Below are positions 1 to 6,767 of a stretch of DNA of 64,000 nt, in pieces; within the stretch, counting starts at the first letter, position 1; each line of letters begins with the position of its first letter. A program made the translations under genes and the position numbers. A model generated the notes under the pieces. The model was not told the origin of the DNA. It saw nothing but the letters and a program-made list of their open reading frames with translations, and did no database searches. This DNA comes from Micromonospora cathayae (GTDB lineage: Bacteria; Actinomycetota; Actinomycetes; Mycobacteriales; Micromonosporaceae), in NCBI RefSeq assembly GCF_028993575.1, contig NZ_CP118615.1:4059001-4123000 (forward strand). Direction: 5' to 3'.

Positions 1-20
1 CAGCCGGAGGGAGTGCGGGC

Positions 21-431
21 ATGAACTACGACACCTTCGTCGACCAGGTCGCCCAGCGGGCCGGGGTGCCCTCGGCCCGGGCGGTCGAGTTGAGCCGGGC
101 GACGCTGGAGACCCTGGCGGAGCGGCTGACCGGGGGAGAGGCACTGGATCTGGCCGCCCAACTGCCCAAGCCGCTGCAACTGCTGCTGCGGAAGACCCCG
201 AGCACCGAGCACGCCGAGCGGTTCGGCGCGGCCGAGTACGTGGCCCGGGTCGGCCAGCGCGCCGACGTGGACCCGGCAGCGGCCCGGGCCGGCATCCGCG
301 CCGTGTTCACCACGTTGCGCGAGGCGGTCACCGGCGGCGAGTTCGACGACGTCGCCGCCCAGCTGCCCCGCGACTACCGGGACCTGGTGGAGCCGGCGAT
401 GGCCCCCGGCGCGACCCTCCGCCGCGCCTGA
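21..431 (+). CDS. DUF2267 family protein
   Basis: A 136-residue soluble protein with the two-part alpha-helical pattern of DUF2267. Two similar halves each carry an 'R.G....A...SRA.L..L...LTGGEA.DL.AQLP' type motif, seen here as TGGEALDLAAQLP and TGGEFDDVAAQLP. The molecular function of the family is unknown. In actinobacteria these proteins often sit near stress or redox genes. The ATG follows a strong GGAGGGAG ribosome site. The gene converges on the racemase-like gene, and a second DUF2267 protein with an extra domain lies 11 kb downstream. Family assignment is good, function unassigned. Confidence 0.85.
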   Translation: MNYDTFVDQVAQRAGVPSARAVELSRATLETLAERLTGGEALDLAAQLPKPLQLLLRKTPSTEHAERFGAAEYVARVGQRADVDPAAARAGIRAVFTTLREAVTGGEFDDVAAQLPRDYRDLVEPAMAPGATLRRA

Positions 432-506
432 CCCCACCACCCGCGCGTCGGTCCGTCCAGCTGCGTGTCCGGCGGCGGCCCGTCCGGCCCGCGCGGGGCG
501 AGCGGT

Positions 507-567
507 GACGGCTGGTCCGGGACGCGTGCCGGGCGACGGCTGGTCCGGGGCGCACGCCGGGCGACGG
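507..567. repeat. 28-bp tandem repeat, two full copies
   Basis: Two head-to-tail copies of a 28-bp unit beginning GACGGCTGGTCCGGG (507-534 and 535-562), followed by the first five bases of a third. It lies between two convergent genes. The copies differ at three positions. No gene or hairpin terminator was recognised in it. Confidence 0.75.
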
Positions 568-591
568 CCCCCGTCGGGCCGACGGCGGTCG

Positions 592-1764
592 TCAGGCGAC
601 GGCGGTGGCGGCGCGGAGGGCGTCGATCCGGTCGGCGGGGTAGCCGAGTTCGGCGAGGATCTCGTCGGTGTGCTCGCCGGGATGCGGTGGCGGACGACGC
701 AGCGCGGTCGGAGTGCCGGAGAACCGGGGCGCGGGGGCCGGCTGCGGCACCCCGTCGGCGGACACGAAGACGCCCCGGTCGGCCAGGTGCGGGTGGTCCG
801 GGGCCTCCGCCCAGTCGAGCACCGGGGCCAAGCAGGCGTCCGATCCGCCGGCCAGTTCGGTCCACTCGTCCCGGGTGCGGGTCCGGAACAGCCGGGCCCA
901 GGCCCGCCGCAGCGCCGGCCAGTTCGCCGGGTCGGTCCGGTCCAGCGCCTCGTCCGGCGGCAGCGGGAAGCCGGTCCGGCGGACCAGTTCGGCGTAGAAC
1001 TGCGGCTCCAGCGCCCCCACCGCCACGTACCGGCCGTCGGCGCACTCGTACGTGTCGTAGAAGGGCGCGCCGCCGTCGAGCAGGTTCACCCCGCGCGGGT
1101 CCTGCCACATGCCCATCCGGCGCAGGGCGTGGATCTGGGTGCTGAGCACCGCCACGCCGTCCACGATCGCCGCGTCGACCACCTGCCCCCGGGCGCCACC
1201 CTGGACGGCGTACAGCGCGGAGACGATGCCCAGCGCCAGCATCATCCCGCCGCCACCGAAGTCACCGAGCAGGTTCAGCGGCGGCACCGGGGCCTGCCCG
1301 GCGCGGCCGATGCCGTGCAGCGCGCCGGTCAGCGCCAGGTATCCGATGTCGTGGCCGGCGTACGGGGCGTTCGGCCCGTGCTGTCCCCAGCCGGTCATCC
1401 GGCCGTAGACCAGCCGCGGGTTGACCGCGAGGCACTCGGCGGGGCCCACGCCGAGGCGCTCGGTCACGCCTGGGCGGAAGCCCTCGATCAGCGCGTCCGC
1501 GTCGCGGACCAGCGCGAGCACCACCTCCCGCCCGCCGGCGGTCTTCAGGTCGACCCCGACCGAGCGGCGGCCCCGGTTGAGCAGGTCGGGGTGCGGGGTG
1601 CCGAAGGCCGCCGGGCGGACCTCGGTGGCCCGGTCCACCCGGACCACGTCCGCGCCCAGGTCGGCGAGCATCATCGCGGCGAACGGGCCGGGCCCGATGC
1701 CGGCCAGTTCCACCACCCGCAGGCCGGTGAGCGGACCGGTCGCCGGGGCACTCTCCTCGGTCAC
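592..1764 (-). CDS. CaiB/BaiF CoA-transferase family protein, alpha-methylacyl-CoA racemase-like
   Basis: About 390 residues, the usual length for alpha-methylacyl-CoA racemases, which invert the 2-methyl centre of branched acyl-CoA esters before beta-oxidation. The start LTGLRVVELAGIGPGPFAAM and the run DLGADVVRVDR match the Mycobacterium MCR type. The His of AGHDIGYLALTG and the Asp of LLGDFGGGGM correspond to the two catalytic acid/base residues, so an active enzyme is likely. The chosen start is a GTG with a TATGGT -10 element six bases upstream, suggesting a leaderless mRNA; a GTG two codons earlier is the alternative. Long upstream extensions of the frame have no family similarity. A true CoA-transferase is the other possibility. 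Confidence 0.88.
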   Translation of the reverse strand: MTEESAPATGPLTGLRVVELAGIGPGPFAAMMLADLGADVVRVDRATEVRPAAFGTPHPDLLNRGRRSVGVDLKTAGGREVVLALVRDADALIEGFRPGVTERLGVGPAECLAVNPRLVYGRMTGWGQHGPNAPYAGHDIGYLALTGALHGIGRAGQAPVPPLNLLGDFGGGGMMLALGIVSALYAVQGGARGQVVDAAIVDGVAVLSTQIHALRRMGMWQDPRGVNLLDGGAPFYDTYECADGRYVAVGALEPQFYAELVRRTGFPLPPDEALDRTDPANWPALRRAWARLFRTRTRDEWTELAGGSDACLAPVLDWAEAPDHPHLADRGVFVSADGVPQPAPAPRFSGTPTALRRPPPHPGEHTDEILAELGYPADRIDALRAATAVA

Positions 1765-1770
1765 CGGCAC

Positions 1771-1776
1771 ACCATA
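1771..1776 (-). promoter_or_regulatory. -10 element for a leaderless transcript of the racemase-like gene
   Basis: TATGGT on the minus strand ends six bases before the GTG, fitting the TANNNT pattern of actinobacterial leaderless genes. No convincing -35 and no ribosome site is present. Confidence 0.45.
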
Positions 1777-1891
1777 GGACACCCGGGACTTTCCGTGGGG
1801 CCGAGGAAAGTTCGGCGGATCCGATCGGATCATGGATTCGGCCGCACGGAAGTCGTAGTCTCGGCGCAGTCGTGCGGTGGAAGGATCGCTC

Positions 1892-2560
1892 ATGTCGCGT
1901 CGTACCGGTAAACCCTCGTACGTGCACCCGCGTCCGAAGCCGGGCGGTGGGCGTACCGCGTTGGTGCTGACGGTGGTGCTGGTGCTCGTGGCGGGGGTGG
2001 GCGGCGGGCTCGTCGGCTGGGCCGTCGGCCGGCCGGACGCCACCGAACGGGCGGTGGCGCAGCTCCGTGCCGAGGAGGCCCGCCGGGACGCCGAGCAGAT
2101 CCGGACCCTCACCGACCAGGCCCGGCTCACCGGTGAGCAGCTCAGCCCGATCATCGCCGAGCTGGACGCGGCGCTGGAGGCGGGCCGGCCCGCCCCGGCC
2201 GACCGGGTCGCCGCCTGGCAGCGCACCCTCGCCGACGCGAAGCAGCGGCACGCGGACAGCCCCTCCGGCAGCACCGGCACGAACGTCGCGCGGGGCGGCT
2301 TCCGGACCGCCGTCGAGGGCTTCACCGTCGCGGTCGACACGTACGCCGCCGCCGGTGGGCTGGCCGCCGGGCCGCGCGGCACGCTGTACGCCCTGGTGGA
2401 GCGGCAGCACGCGGCGGCCACCACGACCTGGTCGATGGCCGCCGCCCAACTCGACCAGCTCAACGTCGACGCCGGCCACGGACACCAGCACGTGCACCTC
2501 GACGGCGGGCACGGCGACGGGTTCGCCCCCGACCAGGAGCCGGAGGGGCACGCCGACTGA
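1892..2560 (+). CDS. Single-pass membrane protein with coiled-coil region and His-rich tail
   Basis: A 222-residue protein of unknown function. A short basic cytoplasmic N-terminus is followed by one strong membrane helix (about residues 25-47, TALVLTVVLVLVAGVGGGLV). A helical, charge-rich extracytoplasmic region (about 50-110) looks like coiled coil, then comes a less structured domain. The last 30 residues contain seven histidines among acidic residues (HGHQHVH and GGHGDG). Such tails often bind metals, so Ni, Zn, Cu or Mn binding is possible but unproven. The start is the ATG with AAGGA seven bases upstream. It is divergent from the racemase-like gene and precedes the Mn-riboswitch/TerC unit. 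Confidence 0.75.
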   Translation: MSRRTGKPSYVHPRPKPGGGRTALVLTVVLVLVAGVGGGLVGWAVGRPDATERAVAQLRAEEARRDAEQIRTLTDQARLTGEQLSPIIAELDAALEAGRPAPADRVAAWQRTLADAKQRHADSPSGSTGTNVARGGFRTAVEGFTVAVDTYAAAGGLAAGPRGTLYALVERQHAAATTTWSMAAAQLDQLNVDAGHGHQHVHLDGGHGDGFAPDQEPEGHAD

Positions 2561-2664
2561 GCGTGACCACCACGCCGGCCCGGCGTGAAGCGGGTCACCC
2601 CGTCCGGGCGTCCGCCCCACCCCCGTGTGGCGGGTCGCCGCAGGCTGACCTAACCTTGCCCCAG

Positions 2665-2760
2665 CGAGGGGAGTACTTCCCACGAACCATACCGGTCAGT
2701 ACGGCCGCCACGGGCGGACCTCGGGTGGTTGCCCACATACCGTGGGTGAAGGAGACCTCG
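2665..2760 (+). promoter_or_regulatory. yybP-ykoY type Mn2+ riboswitch
   Basis: The 5' segment CGAGGGGAGTA carries the GGGGAGTA core of the yybP-ykoY aptamer. The 3' segment has CCCACATACC, matching the conserved ACATAC loop, and ends GAAGGAGACCTCG. CGAGG (2665-2669) pairs with CCTCG (2756-2760) as the closing P1 stem, with a variable paired arm between. The element lies 31 bases before a TerC-family gene, the classic target of this riboswitch. The family is known to sense Mn2+ and to raise expression of Mn exporters. The assignment rests on remembered consensus and hand pairing, not a covariance search. Confidence 0.8.
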
Positions 2761-2791
2761 AACATGGCAGGGTGTGTTCGAGGAGGCTCTT

Positions 2792-3811
2792 ATGGGCGAA
2801 TTGTCGTATCTGTCTGCTGCCGGGCTCTCCTCGGTGGGCACCCCGACGCTCTGGGCGGTCACCATCGCCGGAGTGCTCGCCCTCCTGGTGCTCGACTTCC
2901 TGGTCACCCGACGCCCGCACGAGGTGTCGATGAAGGAGGCGCTCGGCTGGTCGGCGTTCTACGTCGCCCTGCCGCTGGCCTTCGGCGGCTGGATCTGGGC
3001 CCGGTACGGCTCCCAGCAGGGCGTCGAGTACCTCACCGGTTACCTGGTCGAGAAGTCCCTCTCGGTCGACAACCTCTTCGTGTTCATGCTGCTGCTGGCC
3101 GCGTTCGCGGTGCCGGCGGTGCTGGCCCAGCGGGTCCTGCTGTACGGCATCGCGGGCGCGCTGGTGCTCCGGGCGGTCTTCATCGCCCTCGGCGCGGCGG
3201 CCCTGCAGACCCTCGACTTCGCCTTCCTGCTGTTCGCGATCATCCTGATCCTCACCGCGGTGAAGCTGCTGCGCGACGCCCTCTCCGGCCACGAGCAGGA
3301 GGTGGACATCTCGAAGATGCGCTCGGTGCGGCTGCTGCGGAAGTTCATGCCGGTCACCGAGGAGTACCACGGCACCAAGATGGTCATCCGCGAGCACGGC
3401 CGGCGGACCCTCACCCCGCTGGCGCTGGTGGTGGTCGCGGTCCTCGCCACCGACGTGGTCTTCGCCGTCGACTCGGTGCCCGCCGTCTACGGCATCACCG
3501 AGGACCCGTACCTGGTATTCGCCACCAACGCCTTCGCCCTGCTCGGCCTGCGCGCGCTCTACTTCGTGCTGCACGCCGCGCTCAGCCGGCTGGTGCACCT
3601 CAGCTACGGCCTGGCGGTCATCCTCGCCTTCATCGGCGTGAAGCTCGGCCTGCACTGGGCGCACGGCATCTGGTCGGGCGTACCGGAGATCCCGACGCTC
3701 GCCTCGCTCGGTGTGATCATCGGGGTGCTGGTGATCGTCACGCTGACCAGCCTGCGGGCCACCCGCAACGCCGAGCCCGGCGACCGCGAGATCGTCGTCG
3801 ACCGGAAGTGA
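2792..3811 (+). CDS. TerC/Alx family integral membrane protein, probable Mn2+ exporter
   Basis: A 339-residue protein with about nine membrane helices. It carries the TerC signatures EKSLSVDNLFVFMLLLAAF and ATDVVFAVDSVPAVYGIT, whose acidic residues inside the membrane are thought to bind cations. Members such as E. coli Alx export manganese and help metallation of secreted proteins. The Mn riboswitch directly upstream supports that role more than tellurite resistance. The ATG with GAGGAG seven bases upstream is preferred; an in-frame start six codons earlier would bury that ribosome site. The gene appears monocistronic. Confidence 0.9.
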   Translation: MGELSYLSAAGLSSVGTPTLWAVTIAGVLALLVLDFLVTRRPHEVSMKEALGWSAFYVALPLAFGGWIWARYGSQQGVEYLTGYLVEKSLSVDNLFVFMLLLAAFAVPAVLAQRVLLYGIAGALVLRAVFIALGAAALQTLDFAFLLFAIILILTAVKLLRDALSGHEQEVDISKMRSVRLLRKFMPVTEEYHGTKMVIREHGRRTLTPLALVVVAVLATDVVFAVDSVPAVYGITEDPYLVFATNAFALLGLRALYFVLHAALSRLVHLSYGLAVILAFIGVKLGLHWAHGIWSGVPEIPTLASLGVIIGVLVIVTLTSLRATRNAEPGDREIVVDRK

Positions 3812-3892
3812 CCGCCCCGACCGGCGCAAACGTGCCCGGTCCGTGGTGGGAACCAGCGGCGGCGGCCCCGCCGGGGTGGTAGGACTGTCCGG

Positions 3893-4492
3893 GTGGGAAT
3901 CGTCTCGCCCGGCTTCCAGGGCCGGCCCCGGTCGGCCGCGCCGGCCCTGCCCCCGGGGCAGTACCTCACCCCGGACTTCCCGGTGCTCTCCGCCGGCCCC
4001 ACGCCGCGGGTGCCGACCGACGGCTGGGAGTTCGTGGTCACCGCCGAGGACGGCACCGAACGCCGGTGGACCTGGGCCGAGCTGATGGCCCTGCCGCAGG
4101 AGACGCCGACCGTGGACATCCACTGCGTGACCCGCTGGTCCAAACTCGGCACCAGCTGGCAGGGCGTCTCGCTGGACACCCTGCTGGCCGGGGTCGACAC
4201 CACCGCCCGGTACGCGCTGGTCCACTCGTACGGCGGGTACACCACCAACCTGCCCCTGGCCGACCTGCGGGACGGCCGGGCCTGGGTGGCCCACGGCTAC
4301 GACGGGCGTCCGCTGGCCGCCGAGCACGGCGGGCCGGCCCGGCTGCTGGTTCCGCACCTGTACTTCTGGAAGTCCGCGAAGTGGGTACGGGGCATCCGGC
4401 TGCTCGCCGACGACCGGCCCGGCTTCTGGGAGACCGCCGGCTACCACGACTACGGGGACCCGTGGCGCGAGCAGCGCTACCAGGGTGACTGA
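3893..4492 (+). CDS. Molybdopterin-dependent oxidoreductase, sulfite-oxidase/MsrP-like fold
   Basis: A 199-residue protein consisting of the oxidoreductase molybdopterin-binding domain alone. The motif TVDIHCVTRWSK holds Cys78, the expected Mo ligand. GGYTTNLPLADL and the downstream LLVPHLYFWKSAKWVRGI are typical of the short actinobacterial family. There is no haem domain, dimerisation domain or twin-arginine signal, so it should be cytoplasmic. Family members oxidise or reduce S- or N-oxides; the substrate cannot be read from sequence. It heads an operon with a flavin reductase and DUF6510, and the next gene starts inside its last codons, so the reductase is the likely electron partner. Start is GTG. 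Confidence 0.85.
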   Translation: MGIVSPGFQGRPRSAAPALPPGQYLTPDFPVLSAGPTPRVPTDGWEFVVTAEDGTERRWTWAELMALPQETPTVDIHCVTRWSKLGTSWQGVSLDTLLAGVDTTARYALVHSYGGYTTNLPLADLRDGRAWVAHGYDGRPLAAEHGGPARLLVPHLYFWKSAKWVRGIRLLADDRPGFWETAGYHDYGDPWREQRYQGD

Positions 4493-5243
4493 GGTGGCCG
4501 GGCCCGCCGGTGGTGGTCCGCTGACCTGGCGGGTGGCCCGGCTGGTGGAGCGCCGGGTGGAGACGCCCACCGCGCAGACCCTGGTCCTGGCGGTGCCCGG
4601 CTGGCCGGGGCACCTGCCCGGCCAGCACGTCGACGTCCGGCTCACCGCCGCCGACGGTTACCAGGCCGCCCGCTCGTACTCGCTGGCCGCGCCGGCCGAC
4701 GGCGACCGGATCGCGCTGACCGTGCAGCGGGTGCCCGACGGCGAGGTGTCGCCGTACCTGACCGACGTGTACGCCGAGGGCGACCCGGTGGAGGTACGCG
4801 GACCGGTCGGCGGGTGGTTCGTGTGGCGTACCGACGAGCCGGCCCCGGTGCTGCTGGTGGCCGGCGGATCCGGCGTGGTGCCGCTGATGGCGATGATCCG
4901 GGCCCGCCGCGCCGCCGGCAGCCGGACCCCGTTCCGGTTGGTCTACTCGGTGCGCAGCCCGACGGACGCCATCTACGCCGACGAGTTGCGCCGCCGGACC
5001 CGCGACGACCTGGGCCTCGACGTGGCCTACGTCTACACCCGCGCGGCCCCGGAGGGCTGGCGCGGCGAACCGCACCGGATCGGCCTGGCCGACCTGAACA
5101 CCCACGGCTGGCCGCCCGACCTGGAGCCCCGGTGCTACGTCTGCGGTCCCACCGGGTTCGTGGAGACCGTGGCGGACCTGCTGGTCGGGCTCGGCCATCC
5201 GACCCGCCGGGTACGCACCGAACGCTTCGGCCCGACCGGATGA
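4485..5243 (+). CDS. FAD/NAD(P)H-binding ferredoxin-reductase-type oxidoreductase
   Basis: A 252-residue FNR-superfamily protein. The FAD domain has the RSYSLA motif, and the NAD(P) domain has GGSGVVPLMAMIRAR for pyrophosphate binding and a C-terminal CGPTGFVE. No 2Fe-2S domain is present, so it probably passes electrons from NAD(P)H directly to a partner. The GTG start overlaps the stop of the molybdopterin gene by eight bases, showing translational coupling. The most economical role is electron exchange with that enzyme. The next gene follows at once. Confidence 0.87.
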   Translation: MTEVAGPAGGGPLTWRVARLVERRVETPTAQTLVLAVPGWPGHLPGQHVDVRLTAADGYQAARSYSLAAPADGDRIALTVQRVPDGEVSPYLTDVYAEGDPVEVRGPVGGWFVWRTDEPAPVLLVAGGSGVVPLMAMIRARRAAGSRTPFRLVYSVRSPTDAIYADELRRRTRDDLGLDVAYVYTRAAPEGWRGEPHRIGLADLNTHGWPPDLEPRCYVCGPTGFVETVADLLVGLGHPTRRVRTERFGPTG

Positions 5244-5260
5244 CGACGGAGGAGGGGCAC

Positions 5261-5548
5261 GTGACCGACCTGTCCTACCTGGACGGCAACATGCTGGACG
5301 GGCCACTGCGGGAGTTGTTCGCCGTGGACCTCAGCGACGCGACCGGCCGGTGCGAGTCGTGCGGCCTGGTCGGCCCGCTGGCCGGGCTGCGCGTCTTCGC
5401 CCACGCCCCCGGCCTGGTGGCCCGCTGCCCGAGGTGCACGGAGGTGATGCTGCGGCTGGTCCGCTCGCCCGACCGGGCCTGGCTGGACCTGCGTGGCACC
5501 ACCTTCCTCCAGGTCCCGATGCCGCTGGACCTGCCGCGTCCCGACTGA
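5261..5548 (+). CDS. DUF6510 zinc-ribbon protein
   Basis: A 95-residue protein with two CxxC pairs, CESC and CPRC, about 33 residues apart, forming a probable zinc ribbon as in DUF6510. Function is unknown; the family travels with the molybdopterin/flavin-reductase pair, so an accessory role there is likely. The GTG preceded by GGAGGAGGGG is chosen. A shorter-spaced ATG at 5240 overlaps the upstream stop (ATGA) and would add seven residues, so either start is possible. A strong terminator follows. Confidence 0.8.
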   Translation: MTDLSYLDGNMLDGPLRELFAVDLSDATGRCESCGLVGPLAGLRVFAHAPGLVARCPRCTEVMLRLVRSPDRAWLDLRGTTFLQVPMPLDLPRPD

Positions 5549-5552
5549 CCCA

Positions 5553-5579
5553 CCCCCGCCCCGGCGCGCGGGGCGGGGG
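5553..5579 (+). terminator. GC-rich hairpin terminator after the redox operon
   Basis: Perfect 10-bp arms CCCCCGCCCC and GGGGCGGGGG surround a 7-base loop, four bases after the DUF6510 stop. There is no T-tract, as is common in actinobacteria. It may also serve the convergent small membrane gene. Confidence 0.7.
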
Positions 5580-5642
5580 CCAGCCGACCGGCAGCAGCGT
5601 GCCGGCGGTCGCGTCGGCGTCAGCGGTACCCCGGCCCCTGTC

Positions 5643-5882
5643 TCAGTGCCGTCGCAGGTACAGGGCGGCGACGCCGAACGCCGCCGTCATGAGCGTTCCG
5701 ATGGCGGTGATGGCCGACGCCACCGTGCTGTCGATCTCCGCGAAGACGTTCAGGAGGGTGAGCAGCACGATGGCGAGGAATCCGACTCCCGCGAGCAGGT
5801 AGCTGGCCCGTACCACCGTGATCCTGCCGTGCCCTCTCCTGGTCACCTCGTGTTCGTCGTTGTCGGGCACTAGAGTCGTCAT
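5643..5882 (-). CDS. Small two-helix membrane protein
   Basis: A 79-residue protein with a charged N-terminus and two hydrophobic helices (about residues 27-47 and 55-75), ending in the basic tail LRRH. Not recognised beyond this topology. The ATG has a good GGAGGAAGGG ribosome site upstream, which makes this a believable gene rather than a chance frame. It lies downstream of smpB on the same strand, separated by a hairpin-bearing 313-base gap. Confidence 0.65.
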   Translation of the reverse strand: MTTLVPDNDEHEVTRRGHGRITVVRASYLLAGVGFLAIVLLTLLNVFAEIDSTVASAITAIGTLMTAAFGVAALYLRRH

Positions 5883-5926
5883 GGCGTTCCCTTCCTCCGT
5901 CTGGACTGTCGGTTACCGGGACGTGT

Positions 5927-5959
5927 GGTGGCCCCCCTGTTCACGGCAGGGGGGCCACC
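5927..5959 (-). terminator. Hairpin, probable smpB terminator
   Basis: Perfect 13-bp arms GGTGGCCCCCCTG and CAGGGGGGCCACC flank a 7-base loop. It lies downstream of smpB and in front of the next minus-strand gene. It could end the smpB transcript or act in the leader of the small membrane gene. Confidence 0.6.
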
Positions 5960-6006
5960 GTCTGCTGAGGACAGTAACGAGCGACAGCCGTCAGTGGGAA
6001 GCTCCG

Positions 6007-6051
6007 GATGAGAGATTCTCGATGGGAATCTCATCTGGCAATGGGATTCCC
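6007..6051. promoter_or_regulatory. Nested inverted repeats in an AT-richer patch
   Basis: GATGAGA (6007-6013) pairs with TCTCATC (6029-6035), and GGGAATC (6024-6030) pairs with GATTCCC (6045-6051). The two pairs interlock and cannot form fully together. They could be an operator or alternative RNA structures in the upstream region of the small membrane gene. Confidence 0.4.
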
Positions 6052-6108
6052 ACCTAAACCTGCATCAATCGCCACGCGTCCGGTCGGGAAGGAGACATCG
6101 ACCCGGCG

Positions 6109-6202
6109 CAGCCCCGGCACCAGCCCGGCTCAGCCCGGCACCGGCCCGGCTCAGCCCCGGGCTCAGCCTCGTCGCCGGCCCGGCTCGGGTCCGGCTCAGC
6201 CT
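6109..6202. repeat. Degenerate CCCGGCTCAGCC-type repeat
   Basis: Imperfect alternation of CAGCCCGGCAC, CAGCCCGGCT and related 10-12-mers directly abutting, and slightly entering, the end of smpB. Low-complexity sequence with no gene seen. Confidence 0.6.
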
Positions 6203-6684
6203 CGGCGGCGGCGTTGGCCCTTGAGGTGCCGGCCCAGCTCACGGGCGATCTCCCGGTTGGCGTCCCGTTCGGCCAGGGCCTGCCGCTTGTCGTACGACTT
6301 CCGGCCGCGCGCCAGCGCCAGCTCGACCTTGGCCCAGCCGTTCTCGAAGTACATCGACAGCGGCACCAGCGTCAGCCCACCCTCCCGGAGCTTCTCCAGG
6401 ATGCGGGCGATCTCCACCCGGTGCAGCAGCAGCTTCCGGGTCCGGCGGGGCGCGTGGTTGGTCCAGGTCCCGAAGCCGTACTCGGCGATGTGCAGCCCGT
6501 ACAGCATGATCTCGCCGTCGCGTTCCTGGGCGAACGCGTCGACCAGCGACGCCCGACCGGCCCGCAGCGACTTGACCTCCGTGCCGGCCAGCACGATCCC
6601 CGCCTCGTACGTCTTGAGGACCGTGTAGTCGTGCCGCGCCTTCTTGTTGGACGCGATCAGCGTGCGTCCCTGCTCCCTGGCCGT
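6196..6684 (-). CDS. smpB: SsrA-binding protein SmpB with non-canonical start
   Basis: SmpB binds tmRNA and brings it to stalled ribosomes. The protein shows the diagnostic runs [67 protein letters not shown] and a basic tail. No ATG, GTG or TTG exists in frame before the conserved N-terminus. The first GTG lies at 6594, inside the fold, and would delete about 30 conserved residues. The only ribosome-site-like sequence, GGGAGG, sits five bases before an ACG at 6684, exactly where family members have their initiator Met (ARE-GR follows). CTG at 6660 is the other option. The coordinates use the ACG (162 residues). A sequencing error is possible. Confidence 0.85.
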   Translation of the reverse strand, partial: TAREQGRTLIASNKKARHDYTVLKTYEAGIVLAGTEVKSLRAGRASLVDAFAQERDGEIMLYGLHIAEYGFGTWTNHAPRRTRKLLLHRVEIARILEKLREGGLTLVPLSMYFENGWAKVELALARGRKSYDKRQALAERDANREIARELGRHLKGQRRRRG

Positions 6685-6767
6685 GGCCGCCTCCCGGGTC
6701 TGCGAGCCGTCCCGGCTGACCCTACCGCTCCGCCAGCTTCACCGGGCCGCCCGCCGTCCCGGTCCGG

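Larger units (their letters stand above)
5883..6195. other. Intergenic region between smpB and the small membrane gene
   Basis: About 310 bases without a gene. It holds a strong hairpin (5927-5959), an AT-richer segment with two nested inverted repeats (6007-6051) and a degenerate repeat next to smpB. I looked for tmRNA (ssrA), which often neighbours smpB, and saw neither its termini nor a tag reading frame. Confidence 0.6.

Noticed and set aside
5883..6195. Possible tmRNA gene next to smpB
   Set aside because: No CCA-ending T-arm, no 5' partner and no tag reading frame found; the region is repeats and hairpins.
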